DNA of 41,000 nucleotides from Bacteroidia bacterium (GTDB lineage: Bacteria > Bacteroidota > Bacteroidia > Bacteroidales > Paludibacteraceae). Within the stretch, counting starts at the first letter, position 1, and the number at the start of each line of letters is the position of its first letter. Shown in pieces: positions 1 through 8,440 of this stretch. The stretch is taken from positions 1 to 41,000 of the forward strand of contig SAAL01000023.1 in assembly GCA_009929445.1 (NCBI GenBank), read 5' to 3'. Position numbers and translations under genes: made by a program. The notes under the pieces are model-generated. The model saw only the letters and a list, made by a program, of their open reading frames with translations, was not told where the DNA came from and did not search any database.

Positions 1-60
1 TCTTACCCTTTGACTATTCCTGGCATGTATGACTTAAAAAACCCAATGTTGAATCATTAA
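1..60 (+). CDS. Possible 3' end of a gene entering from the left
   Basis: One forward frame is open from the first base to a TAA at 58-60 and encodes 19 residues ending in PMLNH. The other two forward frames hit stops early. If real, it is the C-terminus of a gene converging on the methyltransferase at 88-1563, where a restriction endonuclease would not be surprising. Nineteen open codons can occur by chance, so this is weak. Confidence 0.25.
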   Translation, partial: SYPLTIPGMYDLKNPMLNH

Positions 61-87
61 AAAAATGCCCGACTGTCAGATGAAGTC

Positions 88-1563
88 TTAGCTAATACAT
101 TTTATCTGATTGGTGGAAATGGACTTATAACCTCCCGAAAAATCTTTTCCTTTAATGTGGATAAATCGGAGAAACTCTTTGGAACACAGTATATCTTCTA
201 GAATTTTCCAATCTACATCGGGATTTTTTCGGGTAATGAAAATACCGGAATACATCATCACTTGTTTTGAAACTTTGTGAAAACGAACGGCACTGCTCAT
301 CAATGTTCCCAAAATTATTTTCTCTTGATGAATTTTCTGTATTCCTTGGCTACGTCCGAATTCGTACCACTTCGTACCTTTATCAATATCTCGTGACAAT
401 AGGTCGGATTTGTGTTGCAACAAATAAGCGTAACAATGCGGATACTCAATTTGCATTTTCGTTTCGGATATAACACGGTATTTACCATCCGAAAACTCGT
501 ATGGATAAATGATTTTTTCTATACCCGAAAAATTACCCTTGAACGTTGAAGCTTTTATTACATCCTGCAAAACCGATCGTTCTATCAATTCATTGTTGAA
601 AATTGCTAAATGCTGGTTTACCGGATGAGGTTTGCATTTTCCTATAAAAATTCGGTCTCGAAGGGTTGCCAAGCCGTATTGAACATCAAATAAATCTTTT
701 ACAAATATGTCTGTACTCTTGTTCAGATTTTTCAAAAACTGTTCATTTTCTTTGTCTGTAAATGACCAATGCTTGTTGTTTAGGTTGTTGTACTTGATTT
801 CATTCAATTTTACAATTTTCCCGTTTTGAAATTCGCCGTAATCAAAAACATCTTTACTATTCCCGTTTTGTAAAATGGCTATGGCGGTGTAACTTGAAAA
901 TCCGGGAAACATTTTATTTGCCTTAAAGTCAATCAACGTGCTTATAAGTTTGTTTTTTGCAAGATATTCACGAAACTGCAAATAGGATGAATTGCGTAAG
1001 AAACTATTGGGCGTAATAAATCCAACTTGACCGTTTTTATTAATCATTCGAAGACTTAACTCATAGAATGATAGATAAATATCGAAGGTGCCTTGGTTGA
1101 ACATAAAATTATGTTTGATAAAGTTTCTCCTGTCGATGCTCATATTATGAATGCGGATGTAGGGCGGGTTGCCTACCACATAATCAAATCGTGTGTGAAA
1201 TTGCCGGAAAATGTGTAACATATCAGAATTAAAAATCTTCCATTTCACGCTTTCCACACCCAACTCTACTTTTACGTACGCATTCAAATTCGCAATACAT
1301 TTGTTGTACGCTTGTCTGTCAATTTCAACTCCGTATATGTATTCTTCGAGATTTTGAACTATTTCAGCACAGCTTTTACCTAAACTTTTGGAAATAGATG
1401 TGTATCTTCTTGTGATTTCAAGCAAAAAAGCACCTTCACCGCAAGCGGGTTCCATTATGTATTTGTTCAGAAAATCCGGATTATTATACTCGACTAAATC
1501 TAATATCTCGCAAACAATCCAATGCGGAGTATATACTTGACCTAATTTTTTTTGCTTATTCAT
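88..1563 (-). CDS. N6-adenine DNA methyltransferase, Eco57I-like
   Basis: This protein of about 491 residues is a probable S-adenosylmethionine-dependent adenine-N6 methyltransferase. Near the N-terminus GQVYTPHWIV is followed by the SAM-binding motif I, EPACGEGAF, at about residues 38-46. The catalytic motif IV, GNPPYIRIHN, lies near residue 131. The long C-terminal part is probably the target recognition region. I place the start at MNKQKK (1563), because the longer reading to 1650 overlaps traQ and adds a basic, unconserved-looking extension. It lies 25 bases after traQ on the same strand and is likely cargo at the end of the transfer operon. No endonuclease is seen, so it may be a solitary methylase protecting the transferred DNA, or half of a restriction-modification system continuing to the left. 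Its target sequence cannot be read from the sequence. Confidence 0.85.
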   Translation of the reverse strand: MNKQKKLGQVYTPHWIVCEILDLVEYNNPDFLNKYIMEPACGEGAFLLEITRRYTSISKSLGKSCAEIVQNLEEYIYGVEIDRQAYNKCIANLNAYVKVELGVESVKWKIFNSDMLHIFRQFHTRFDYVVGNPPYIRIHNMSIDRRNFIKHNFMFNQGTFDIYLSFYELSLRMINKNGQVGFITPNSFLRNSSYLQFREYLAKNKLISTLIDFKANKMFPGFSSYTAIAILQNGNSKDVFDYGEFQNGKIVKLNEIKYNNLNNKHWSFTDKENEQFLKNLNKSTDIFVKDLFDVQYGLATLRDRIFIGKCKPHPVNQHLAIFNNELIERSVLQDVIKASTFKGNFSGIEKIIYPYEFSDGKYRVISETKMQIEYPHCYAYLLQHKSDLLSRDIDKGTKWYEFGRSQGIQKIHQEKIILGTLMSSAVRFHKVSKQVMMYSGIFITRKNPDVDWKILEDILCSKEFLRFIHIKGKDFSGGYKSISTNQIKCIS

Positions 1564-1588
1564 CGGTTTGTTTTGTGAAATTGTATTG

Positions 1589-2029
1589 CTACTCCCTTTT
1601 CTCCTCTTTCTCCGCATTAAACTCAAACTCCAATTTCTTTTCATTTCCAAAACTATCTTCTACAACCACTTCAAACCGCTGGCTTTCATCCGAGCGTGAT
1701 GTGTAATACAACCGAAATTCTTTTTCCGGTAACGGGTAGCGGTCGTTAGGAAGAAAAACTTTGCCGTCTTTGCCTAAACGAAGTTCGCCAGTACCTTCTG
1801 CTTGGAAATAGCGAATATTGTATTTATTCTCGACAAAAGTTCCTTTTTCGATTAGGGTGCATCGGATTTCGGCGGTTTCGTTTTGACGGATTTCTTTGCG
1901 GACCGGCATCGTGTGAATATCAAATTCATAGCTTTGTTGAATGTCCAAAGAGCTATTACAGGCAGAAACGCCCAATAGGACGCAAATAAAGTAGCCTAAC
2001 ATCAGACTGTTTGATAAAAATCTTTTCAT
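1589..2029 (-). CDS. traQ: Conjugative transposon protein TraQ (DUF3872), lipoprotein
   Basis: This 146-residue protein has a lipoprotein signal (lipobox GVSAC, Cys24), so it should be anchored in a membrane after export. The mature part carries stretches I recognise from the TraQ/DUF3872 family of Bacteroidales conjugative transposons: DIQQSYEFDIHTMPV, EIRCTL, NIRYFQAEGTG, VFLPNDRYPL and FRLYYTSRSD. It resembles one small beta-sandwich domain. The role within the transfer apparatus is not established. It lies 59 bases downstream of traO. In related elements a primase-like traP is often found nearby, but there is no room for it here. Confidence 0.9.
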   Translation of the reverse strand: MKRFLSNSLMLGYFICVLLGVSACNSSLDIQQSYEFDIHTMPVRKEIRQNETAEIRCTLIEKGTFVENKYNIRYFQAEGTGELRLGKDGKVFLPNDRYPLPEKEFRLYYTSRSDESQRFEVVVEDSFGNEKKLEFEFNAEKEEKRE

Positions 2030-2088
2030 TTTGTAATTTGTTTTTCAATATTAATCTTATAAATCATAAAAATCACAGTTCAGACATT

Positions 2089-2658
2089 TTATAGACTTAT
2101 TCTTATTCCTGTACTTATTTGCGGTCTGAACATTTCCACCTCGCTTCCCAAAAGCACATTGCATTTTCCTTTCACGAAAAAGACGATATTATCGGTTGCG
2201 AAAACGTCCAATGCCAAATGATACGCTCCGCCGTACACGAATTTATCTTTTGTCAATAAAGTTGCACCGTCGGGTAAAAGCTTTTCATTTCGATTGACGG
2301 TTTCATATCCTGCCACGGCGGTAATTCCGGTATTTAGCAAGACGTTTTTTCCGGCATCGGAAAAGAGATTGAGCAAGTAACCACCCTCGAAAGTGATGGT
2401 TTCGGATGGGATTTGCATTTCGCGATAGGCAAAATGCTTTTTCGCGTATTCTAATCCAAAAAGCCATTGATTGGCTCGTTTGTGGTTGATGGTCATCGCC
2501 ATTTGCGTGGTAAAATTGCCGTCCGCAAAGAGTTTGTTTTCGGTTATTGGAACGCCGACGGATAGTTGTAAGCCTCGCTGTCCGGGTATCAAACGCTGGG
2601 CGTGTGTGCCTGTCGCTATCGCAACAAGGCACACGAGTAGAATAATGGATTTTTTCAT
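2089..2658 (-). CDS. traO: Conjugative transposon protein TraO, predicted outer membrane barrel
   Basis: This 189-residue protein has a Sec signal peptide (cleavage probably after THAQ, about residue 21). The rest alternates polar and aromatic residues in a way typical of small outer membrane beta-barrels, and it ends QISTGIRISL. The sequence RLIPGQRGLQLSVG just after the signal peptide fits TraO of Bacteroidales conjugative elements. Its ATG shares one base with the TGA of traN (TGATG), which indicates translational coupling. Confidence 0.88.
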   Translation of the reverse strand: MKKSIILLVCLVAIATGTHAQRLIPGQRGLQLSVGVPITENKLFADGNFTTQMAMTINHKRANQWLFGLEYAKKHFAYREMQIPSETITFEGGYLLNLFSDAGKNVLLNTGITAVAGYETVNRNEKLLPDGATLLTKDKFVYGGAYHLALDVFATDNIVFFVKGKCNVLLGSEVEMFRPQISTGIRISL

Positions 2659-3578
2659 CAGAATTTGAGTTTGAGGTTATCGATGTTTTTGGCGTGGATT
2701 AGGTCTTCGTTTTCCACAACAAAGGTCTGGTGGCGACCGCCGTTTTGCTCGAAGAGCGTTACTTCCAAGACCTTATCGTCGGGCAGAGTGAATTGTTCCA
2801 GCACGAAAACCGAGCGTTGGGTTTGCAGTCCGCCGATGCGGGTGAGGTTGTTGTGGGTGCGAAGCGGTTGCAGGATTTGCTCCTGGATGGCGGTGCGTTT
2901 GGCGATTTTTTTGTCCACGACTTTGAAGGTGATAAAATCAATGTTGTAGGGCATTTGGCTTTGGTTTTTGGTTTGCAAGTGGAAGTACAGCAGTCCGTTG
3001 TGCGAATACAATCCACGCAAGAGGAACTGAATACCGAACTTTTTTGAGCCGATGTGTTTGATTTCCCGGCGGTCGTTCTGCCAAATGGTTTTCATTATCA
3101 ACTTGACCAAAACGGGCGATTGATTGCCTAATTCTTTGAAATAAATATCGGCTTTGTTGGTGGGCAGGTTGTTGGTGCCGGAATGCAGAAAGTCCTGCAT
3201 TTCGATGTTTAGGCGTTCGGGTTCTTCGGCGTATTTGACGTTGAAACTGTAAAAACTGCCGTCGTCACAGATGACAGAGAGGTTGCTTTCGGTTTCAAAA
3301 TCGCGCACGGCGGCTTTTACCCGAAGTACGTTGTCGGCATCCTCGGCTTTGCCGGCGATGAGGTTGCTACTTCCCAAATCCACGTAACGGATTTGAGCGG
3401 GAAAAATCAGATGCAACGTTTTTTCATACGTTACATCCAAACCGTAAGGCAGAACTACTCTGCCGTTGGGGATGCTTCGGCTCATTCCTTGATACAGGTC
3501 GCCCGAACTGATTTGGGCGTTGGCAGAAAATGTGCCTGCCAATAAAATTGTTGCTAAAATTAATTGTTTGATTTTCAT
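2658..3578 (-). CDS. traN: Conjugative transposon protein TraN (DUF4138)
   Basis: This 306-residue exported protein has a signal peptide ending near FSANAQ. It resembles TraN of CTnDOT-like elements: an N-terminal LPYGLDVTYEKTLHLIFPAQIRYVDLGS segment (split here as LPYGLDVTYEKTLHLIFP, then AQIRYVDLGS) and a C-terminal beta-rich region with LRTHNNLTRIGG. The family is thought to be periplasmic or outer membrane associated, by analogy with VirB9-like proteins. It lies 13 bases after the T9SS-cargo gene and is coupled to traO. That unrelated gene separates it from its usual neighbour traM. Confidence 0.9.
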   Translation of the reverse strand: MKIKQLILATILLAGTFSANAQISSGDLYQGMSRSIPNGRVVLPYGLDVTYEKTLHLIFPAQIRYVDLGSSNLIAGKAEDADNVLRVKAAVRDFETESNLSVICDDGSFYSFNVKYAEEPERLNIEMQDFLHSGTNNLPTNKADIYFKELGNQSPVLVKLIMKTIWQNDRREIKHIGSKKFGIQFLLRGLYSHNGLLYFHLQTKNQSQMPYNIDFITFKVVDKKIAKRTAIQEQILQPLRTHNNLTRIGGLQTQRSVFVLEQFTLPDDKVLEVTLFEQNGGRHQTFVVENEDLIHAKNIDNLKLKF

Positions 3579-3591
3579 TGTTGTTATTATT

Positions 3592-4245
3592 TTAGTGGTT
3601 TATTATTATTTTTTTAGATTGATTGCCTATTCGCACGATATATATTCCTGAAAGTCCATGTGTAAACATCGTTGCCTTTGTACCTGCAAGGGTTTGTTCT
3701 TTCATTTTTCGTCCAAGCATATTGTAAAGTTCAAGTTTTTGCACCTTCCTATTTTCGGGATAAAAAACTTCTATCGAGTTCTTATAATCGTCAAAATAAA
3801 CTTTTATATCATTTGAGTTACTTTGATGCTCTAATAGGGATGTTGTTTGCTTTTTTTCAATTACGGCAGAAACGTCATACACTTCGCCATCGCGCCATCC
3901 TTGAAATACCGGATTTTCCAGTGGCAGCGCCTGATTGTTCAAATTTATTTCTTTCACGACAAAAAAATCATTTTGGGTTGATACATCTATTTTTATTTGA
4001 ACAAATGGGGGTACAGAAGCAAAATAGTATTTTTCCTCATTGTCAAACCCTTGATTAATATGTACTTCAAAACTTGAAATTATATCTCCTGTTTGATTGT
4101 TTTTCAACGAAATAAATCCTCCTTCTTCGGGTTGAAATATTCTAATTGACACACCTTGCGGATAAATTTGTGCCGAAGCTGACATTATGCTGAAACATAG
4201 AGCTATTAATACCATAGCTGTTTTAATTGATTTATTTGATTTCAT
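3592..4245 (-). CDS. Secreted protein with a type IX secretion C-terminal sorting domain
   Basis: This 217-residue protein has a clear signal peptide (cleavage near ASAQ, residue 26). Its last 70 or so residues have the pattern of a type-A T9SS sorting domain: IEVFYPENRKVQKLELYNML, then GRKMKEQTL, then HGLSGIYIVRIGNQSKKIII. The central part, about residues 27-145, is beta-rich and I do not recognise it. It has no place in the standard tra gene order and sits between traM and traN with short gaps (13 and 36 bases), so it is probably a transcribed passenger. If the sorting domain works, the protein is carried across the outer membrane by the host T9SS and attached to the surface. A role in mating contact is possible but is only inference. 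Confidence 0.8.
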   Translation of the reverse strand: MKSNKSIKTAMVLIALCFSIMSASAQIYPQGVSIRIFQPEEGGFISLKNNQTGDIISSFEVHINQGFDNEEKYYFASVPPFVQIKIDVSTQNDFFVVKEINLNNQALPLENPVFQGWRDGEVYDVSAVIEKKQTTSLLEHQSNSNDIKVYFDDYKNSIEVFYPENRKVQKLELYNMLGRKMKEQTLAGTKATMFTHGLSGIYIVRIGNQSKKIIINH

Positions 4246-4281
4246 TATTACTGTTATTGTTTTATTTGTTTGTAATTTTTC

Positions 4282-5700
4282 TTATTTATTGTCTGTCAGG
4301 TAGAGCAAATGTCCGCTTTTTAGCGTAACTTTCACTTCCCGCATTTTTTTGTTCAGGTACCCGGAAGCACCCTGCATCACACCTTTTCCCGCATCGGCAG
4401 CTAACTGCTGTCCTGCGGAAGAATTAAACGTGAAGCTTGTTCCTGCCGATTGCCCCATTCCGGCAACGACCTCCTTGACGGCGTTCATTTCCTCGGAATT
4501 GGGGATGAAAACACCCGGCTGACCGTCCAAATCATAAGCGGATAAGTTCACGGCAATGATCCGTCCCTGCTGTTCGATGTTGGTTACCGAAAGCGTTAAG
4601 CGGTTGCCTTGGATTTTGGCGACAGCAGTCAGGATTTTGTTTTTCGGCAGGTGCAGATTGGCTACCCGTGCCGTTTCCAATAGGCGTAAACGCACCGTTT
4701 CACCGTCTTTGAGCGTTACGGTTTCGTGAACGGATACTTTGAGCGTGTTTTTATCCAATGTTTCATCGGCATTTCCCGTTCCGGAAAGAAAACTGCGGTT
4801 GCGTTCCTGCATCTGTTCGAGGACGAAAATACTATCGGGTACGTCTTGGTAGAGTGCCGAAACTACGTTTTTCACTTCGGGCAGTACGGTAAAGGTCGGC
4901 TCTTTGGCTTTCGCTTGGGCGTGGGCATTAGGGAAAGGATCGTCCATTTTCCGCTCAACCGCCGTTTCAAAGGGATTTGCCGACTGTTGGTTTTGAGGCA
5001 GGTATTTGGCTGCCAGTTCGTAGGATTTTTCCATCAATGCCAGGTGGTCGCCTTCCTCGTTCTTGCTCTCTTCCAATTCTATCAGTTTGTCGCGAAGCTC
5101 GCTTACCTCGTTCCACAATTGCTCTTTTTCGGGGTCGTAAGCGGGCGGTTCATTGAACGACTGCAACATTCGCGTGGTTTCTTGGTACTGATTGACCGAT
5201 TTTGCCACGGGGTCTTCGTTGTCGGTTTCTTCTTCCGACAATGCTTTGCTTCGGCTTTCGCTTTCTTGGTCGAAGTAGTCGTACAGACTGCCTAACACTG
5301 CCTGCCGGTCATTCTCTTTTTCTACGTCCGTGCCGAGCGTGTAGGCTTTCAGCTTGTCGTCGGGCAGGTCGAGATTGGATGCCTGCGGAATGTCGTTGTT
5401 CAGCCCGATTTGCTCTTCCGCTTCTTTCTTTTCCTTGGCGGATGGCTTGAAGATAAACCACATAAGCAGGACAAACAGGATGCCCATCGCGCTGAATATT
5501 ACCGCTTTTTTCAGTTTTTCCTTGTCTTGCTGGGACAACTCTTTGAAGGTGTTTGTTTTTTCGGATTTTTCTTGTTTCCCAGACTTTTCTTGTTTTCCGT
5601 GGTTTTCGGGCTTTCCACCGTTTTCCGGTACTCTTTCTTGCGGATGAGCCGTCTGCTCCACCGAAGAGCTTTCTTGATTTTGGTCTTTTTCATTGTTCAT
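4282..5700 (-). CDS. traM: Conjugative transposon protein TraM
   Basis: This 472-residue protein has a charged cytoplasmic N-terminus with a short imperfect repeat (HGKQEKSGKQEKSEK), one membrane segment at about residues 66-84 (AVIFSAMGILFVLLMWFIF) and a long periplasmic part. A coiled-coil-like stretch near LWNEVSELRDKLIELEESKN precedes the conserved C-terminal beta domain (LKDGETVRLRLLETARV; NKILTAVAKIQGNRLTLSV). This is the TraM layout of Bacteroidales elements, probably equivalent to VirB10 linking inner and outer membrane. The next gene upstream is traL, 12 bases away. Confidence 0.92.
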   Translation of the reverse strand: MNNEKDQNQESSSVEQTAHPQERVPENGGKPENHGKQEKSGKQEKSEKTNTFKELSQQDKEKLKKAVIFSAMGILFVLLMWFIFKPSAKEKKEAEEQIGLNNDIPQASNLDLPDDKLKAYTLGTDVEKENDRQAVLGSLYDYFDQESESRSKALSEEETDNEDPVAKSVNQYQETTRMLQSFNEPPAYDPEKEQLWNEVSELRDKLIELEESKNEEGDHLALMEKSYELAAKYLPQNQQSANPFETAVERKMDDPFPNAHAQAKAKEPTFTVLPEVKNVVSALYQDVPDSIFVLEQMQERNRSFLSGTGNADETLDKNTLKVSVHETVTLKDGETVRLRLLETARVANLHLPKNKILTAVAKIQGNRLTLSVTNIEQQGRIIAVNLSAYDLDGQPGVFIPNSEEMNAVKEVVAGMGQSAGTSFTFNSSAGQQLAADAGKGVMQGASGYLNKKMREVKVTLKSGHLLYLTDNK

Positions 5701-5712
5701 AGTAATTGGTAT

Positions 5713-5997
5713 TTAGGTAGTTGATTGTTCAAAAAATTCTATTCCGTACAGACTGTCTTTCCGTACTGGTACGTCTATCAGTTCCGGGATGCTTTGGTCG
5801 GTTTCATCTGTTTTGATTTCGGTCTGCTCCGTATTTGTTTCGTTTTTTTCGGGAATGAATACCGGTATAATCAGTCCGATGCAACAGAGAAAATAGATAC
5901 TGCTCACGCTGAAAAGAATAATTTTTCGCTGACGCAACGTCAGGCGTTCGCATCCTGCTTTGAGCCACAGGTGTAGTTTGAGGTAAGTTCGTTTCAT
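5713..5997 (-). CDS. traL: Conjugative transposon protein TraL (DUF3989)
   Basis: This small membrane protein of 94 residues begins MKRTYLKLHLWLKAGCERLT. One membrane segment follows (about residues 31-50, IILFSVSSIYFLCCIGLIIP), then a short polar tail rich in Glu and Thr. The pattern fits the DUF3989/TraL family. I chose the start at 5997 because its ATG overlaps the traK stop as ATGA. The frame is open further upstream to 6195, but that stretch lies inside traK and looks non-coding. Confidence 0.88.
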   Translation of the reverse strand: MKRTYLKLHLWLKAGCERLTLRQRKIILFSVSSIYFLCCIGLIIPVFIPEKNETNTEQTEIKTDETDQSIPELIDVPVRKDSLYGIEFFEQSTT

Positions 5998-6617
5998 CGC
6001 TTTACGGTTTGTATGTCGTGGTTTTGAAGGACTACGAAACGTTCCAGCGTAAAGCCTTGCGGGTTGTTGTCGGAACGCACCGAGTTTATCAGCTCGCAAT
6101 CGGTTACGAGCGAACGCTCCGTGATGTTGCTTTGGCGGATGATGTACTGGCGGGCAAAGGTTTTTGCCTTGTAGGGATAGCTGTCGAAATTGCACACGAT
6201 GCTGTCAATCTCTACCCGTTGGTTGATATTTCCCGAAATAATCCGTGTGAAATAGCCTTTTTCCATCAAATCTTTGTAGTAATTGTACGCCGATTTATCG
6301 GCAAGCATAAAGGCACGGCGCATATTGCTTTCGATGGCGTCTTTGTCGGGGGCAACGGTAAAAAAGAGTTCGTGAAAACGCCTGACGTGTTCCCTTACCT
6401 CTACCGGACGATTGGCTTCGGCTTCTTGCGAAAGGGCAAGCATCAAGGATTTGCCTTTGTCCAGCACGTAGATTTTCTCGCGTTGTTTTTCGGCAAAACT
6501 GTATGAATTGTAGAGCGCGTATCCGCAGACACACAGGCAGAGTACGACAAAAAGCAAGGCGTAAAGGCGTATCTGCTTAAAGGATGTTTCGATGTTTTTT
6601 AATGATTTAAATTCCAT
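5994..6617 (-). CDS. traK: Conjugative transposon protein TraK, VirB8-like
   Basis: This 207-residue protein begins MEFKSLKNIETSFKQIRLYA, which is characteristic of TraK. A membrane anchor follows at about residues 17-35, then a periplasmic domain with the NINQRVEIDSIVCNFDSYPY region. The C-terminal part has the alternating pattern of a VirB8-like fold (RSLVTDCELINSVRSDNNP, then GFTLERF). It probably acts as an assembly factor at the inner membrane face of the mating channel. Its TGA overlaps the traL ATG. A 78-base gap with direct repeats separates it from traJ. Confidence 0.92.
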   Translation of the reverse strand: MEFKSLKNIETSFKQIRLYALLFVVLCLCVCGYALYNSYSFAEKQREKIYVLDKGKSLMLALSQEAEANRPVEVREHVRRFHELFFTVAPDKDAIESNMRRAFMLADKSAYNYYKDLMEKGYFTRIISGNINQRVEIDSIVCNFDSYPYKAKTFARQYIIRQSNITERSLVTDCELINSVRSDNNPQGFTLERFVVLQNHDIQTVKR

Positions 6618-6632
6618 GATATTTAGTTTTTT

Positions 6633-6690
6633 AGTTTACGAGCGGACAAGTAAACAGGGTGTTTACTCGTTTACTCGTCCACCGTTTACT
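6633..6690. repeat. Short direct repeats in the traK-traJ gap
   Basis: The gap contains several copies of GTTTACTCG-like words, including a tandem pair in GTTTACTCGTTTACTCG. Near-identical text, GTTTACTTGTTTACTCG and GTTTACTG, recurs in the traJ-traI gap at about 7746-7770. The two blocks flank traJ as direct repeats. Their function is unknown. Confidence 0.6.
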
Positions 6691-6695
6691 GTTTT

Positions 6696-7730
6696 TTATT
6701 TTTTCTTCAACATTCCGCGAATGCGTCCGGCCACGTTTCCTGCTGCCGCACCGCCTGCCGCTGCCGCCGCTTTTCCTCCGCTCACGGCTTTTCCTCCGGC
6801 GTATTTGGCTTGCTCGTTCAGGTTTTTGCCGTAATTACCCATTCCGCCTCCGGCTTCGATAATCCAGCCTGCCACGGTTGGCACGGCAAAATATCCGACA
6901 ATGCCGATAAGAAAGAAAATGATGTAATACCAGTTGCTTCCATCGGAAATAAACGAGGGGTCTTCCAGCAGGGCAATGTCTTTTTGCAACATCAATACTT
7001 GTATTTTGGTCAATAAAGCGGAAAGAATACTGCTCACGGGAAGCCACAGATACACCGAAATGTACCGGCTGAACCACGCCGTGAGCGAACCGCCCAAGCC
7101 GTCCCACATTCCGATGGCAAATACAATGGGTCCCAATATGGAAAGTACAATCAGATAGAAGGTGCGGATGGTATCTATGATTAGTCCTGCCGCTTGATAC
7201 AGCAGTTCCAACAACTGATAGACTTTTTCCATCATCCATTTTTTTGTGTTGTACGCGGCTCTTTCGGCATACATTCCGGCAATGGTTACTGCATCGGATA
7301 CGCCGATGACGCCCATTTCTTCTATTTTCTCGTCCCATTGGGCTTGGTCTGCCAGAAATGCCGTTTCGGGATTTCGCATCAGGGCTTCGTATTCCAATTG
7401 GTCGCGTTTCTGCGTCAATGCCTGTAAATCGCCGGACTGCTGTTTTACCATTTGTTCCGTACCTTTCACGATGGGGCTTAATATGGTATTGATACTTCCT
7501 AATACGAATGTAGAGAAGAACATAATGCAAAATCCTAAGGCAAAGGGACGAAGAAGCGGAAATACGTCAATGGGTTCGGCTCGTGCCAGCGATGCCCAAA
7601 CCCGCATCGCGATGTAGAATAATGCTCCCAAGCCGGCTATGCCTTTGGCAACACCTGCCATATTGTCGGCAAGGGGGATCATTTCACTGTAAGTTGTGCG
7701 TAACAACTCGTGTAGGCTGTTAAAATCCAT
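6696..7730 (-). CDS. traJ: Conjugative transposon protein TraJ, polytopic inner membrane protein
   Basis: This 344-residue protein starts MDFNSLHELLRTTYSEMIPL and has several hydrophobic segments: around residues 20-45, 68-90, 185-205, 225-245 and 265-290. It ends in an Ala/Gly-rich and basic tail (GGKAAAAAGGAAAGNVAGRI). This matches TraJ of Bacteroidales conjugative transposons, which probably corresponds to VirB6 or TrbL as the polytopic membrane part of the channel. It lies between traI and traK in the normal order. Confidence 0.92.
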   Translation of the reverse strand: MDFNSLHELLRTTYSEMIPLADNMAGVAKGIAGLGALFYIAMRVWASLARAEPIDVFPLLRPFALGFCIMFFSTFVLGSINTILSPIVKGTEQMVKQQSGDLQALTQKRDQLEYEALMRNPETAFLADQAQWDEKIEEMGVIGVSDAVTIAGMYAERAAYNTKKWMMEKVYQLLELLYQAAGLIIDTIRTFYLIVLSILGPIVFAIGMWDGLGGSLTAWFSRYISVYLWLPVSSILSALLTKIQVLMLQKDIALLEDPSFISDGSNWYYIIFFLIGIVGYFAVPTVAGWIIEAGGGMGNYGKNLNEQAKYAGGKAVSGGKAAAAAGGAAAGNVAGRIRGMLKKK

Positions 7731-7774
7731 TTTTTCTTGTTTTCTCGTTTACTTGTTTACTCGTTTACTGTTAC

Positions 7775-8404
7775 TTACCAAAACCGGTGTTCATCCATTC
7801 CGTAGAGTTCCTGCACACGGCGGGTATCGTCTTTTTTCTTGGCACGGACGTAGCTTACCGAGATGTTTTTGCGGGTGTAGTAGGATGTGATGGCTTTGTA
7901 CTCTTTAACTTGTTCGTAAATACGGTCAATCATCTCCATCCGCTCCTTGTCGTTCATCGAGAACGAACCGCTTTTGGTTATGGATTTCAGTTCCTTGACC
8001 GATTCGCCGCTCAATTCGAGCAGGCGGGCATAACCCGAAGCCATTGCCGTGAGTTCGGCAGGACGGAAATTGGTGTCGGAAAGCATCCGTTTGTAGGCAT
8101 CCACGTAAATACCCGTGATGTCGCCTACCATTACCAGCGTTTCTTTTACTTTGTAAGCATCGCCAATCAGGTTGTTTACTTTTTTCAGCGCGTCGTAGTA
8201 TTTTTTGGTGTCGCCGTAGAGTTTTTCCACCTCTTTGAAGCTGTTCATCGTATTTTTTACCGTTTTGCTTGCTGTGGCGATTTCTTTGATAGAATTGGCA
8301 ATATTGCCCGCGAAGTTACCCGGGTCGGTTACCACCCATTGGGCGTTGACTGTTCCGCAAAACAGGGCAACAGCCAATAGAATAAGGGAAAGTTTTGTCT
8401 TCAT
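7775..8404 (-). CDS. traI: Conjugative transposon protein TraI (DUF4141)
   Basis: This 209-residue protein has a signal peptide (MKTKLSLILLAVALFCGTVNA, cleaved before QWVVTDP). The mature part is largely helical, with WVVTDPGNFAGNIANSIKEI near its start and a TVKNTMNSFKEVEKLYGDTK segment. This is the profile of the DUF4141/TraI family, which resembles VirB5-like periplasmic helical proteins. It lies 36 bases downstream of traG and 44 bases before traJ. In many related elements a small traH lies here, and I see none. Confidence 0.88.
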   Translation of the reverse strand: MKTKLSLILLAVALFCGTVNAQWVVTDPGNFAGNIANSIKEIATASKTVKNTMNSFKEVEKLYGDTKKYYDALKKVNNLIGDAYKVKETLVMVGDITGIYVDAYKRMLSDTNFRPAELTAMASGYARLLELSGESVKELKSITKSGSFSMNDKERMEMIDRIYEQVKEYKAITSYYTRKNISVSYVRAKKKDDTRRVQELYGMDEHRFW

Positions 8405-8440
8405 AATCTGGTTTTTTAAAGTTGGTTGTTATTTCTATTG

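Noticed and set aside
4726-5450. Forward-strand open frames opposite traM
   Set aside because: They are Phe/Arg/Cys-rich antisense shadows of the Lys/Glu-rich TraM coding sequence, with no domain or start signal.
5998-6195. Upstream extension of traL
   Set aside because: It lies inside traK in another frame and reads as basic, proline-rich shadow sequence; the ATGA overlap marks the true start.
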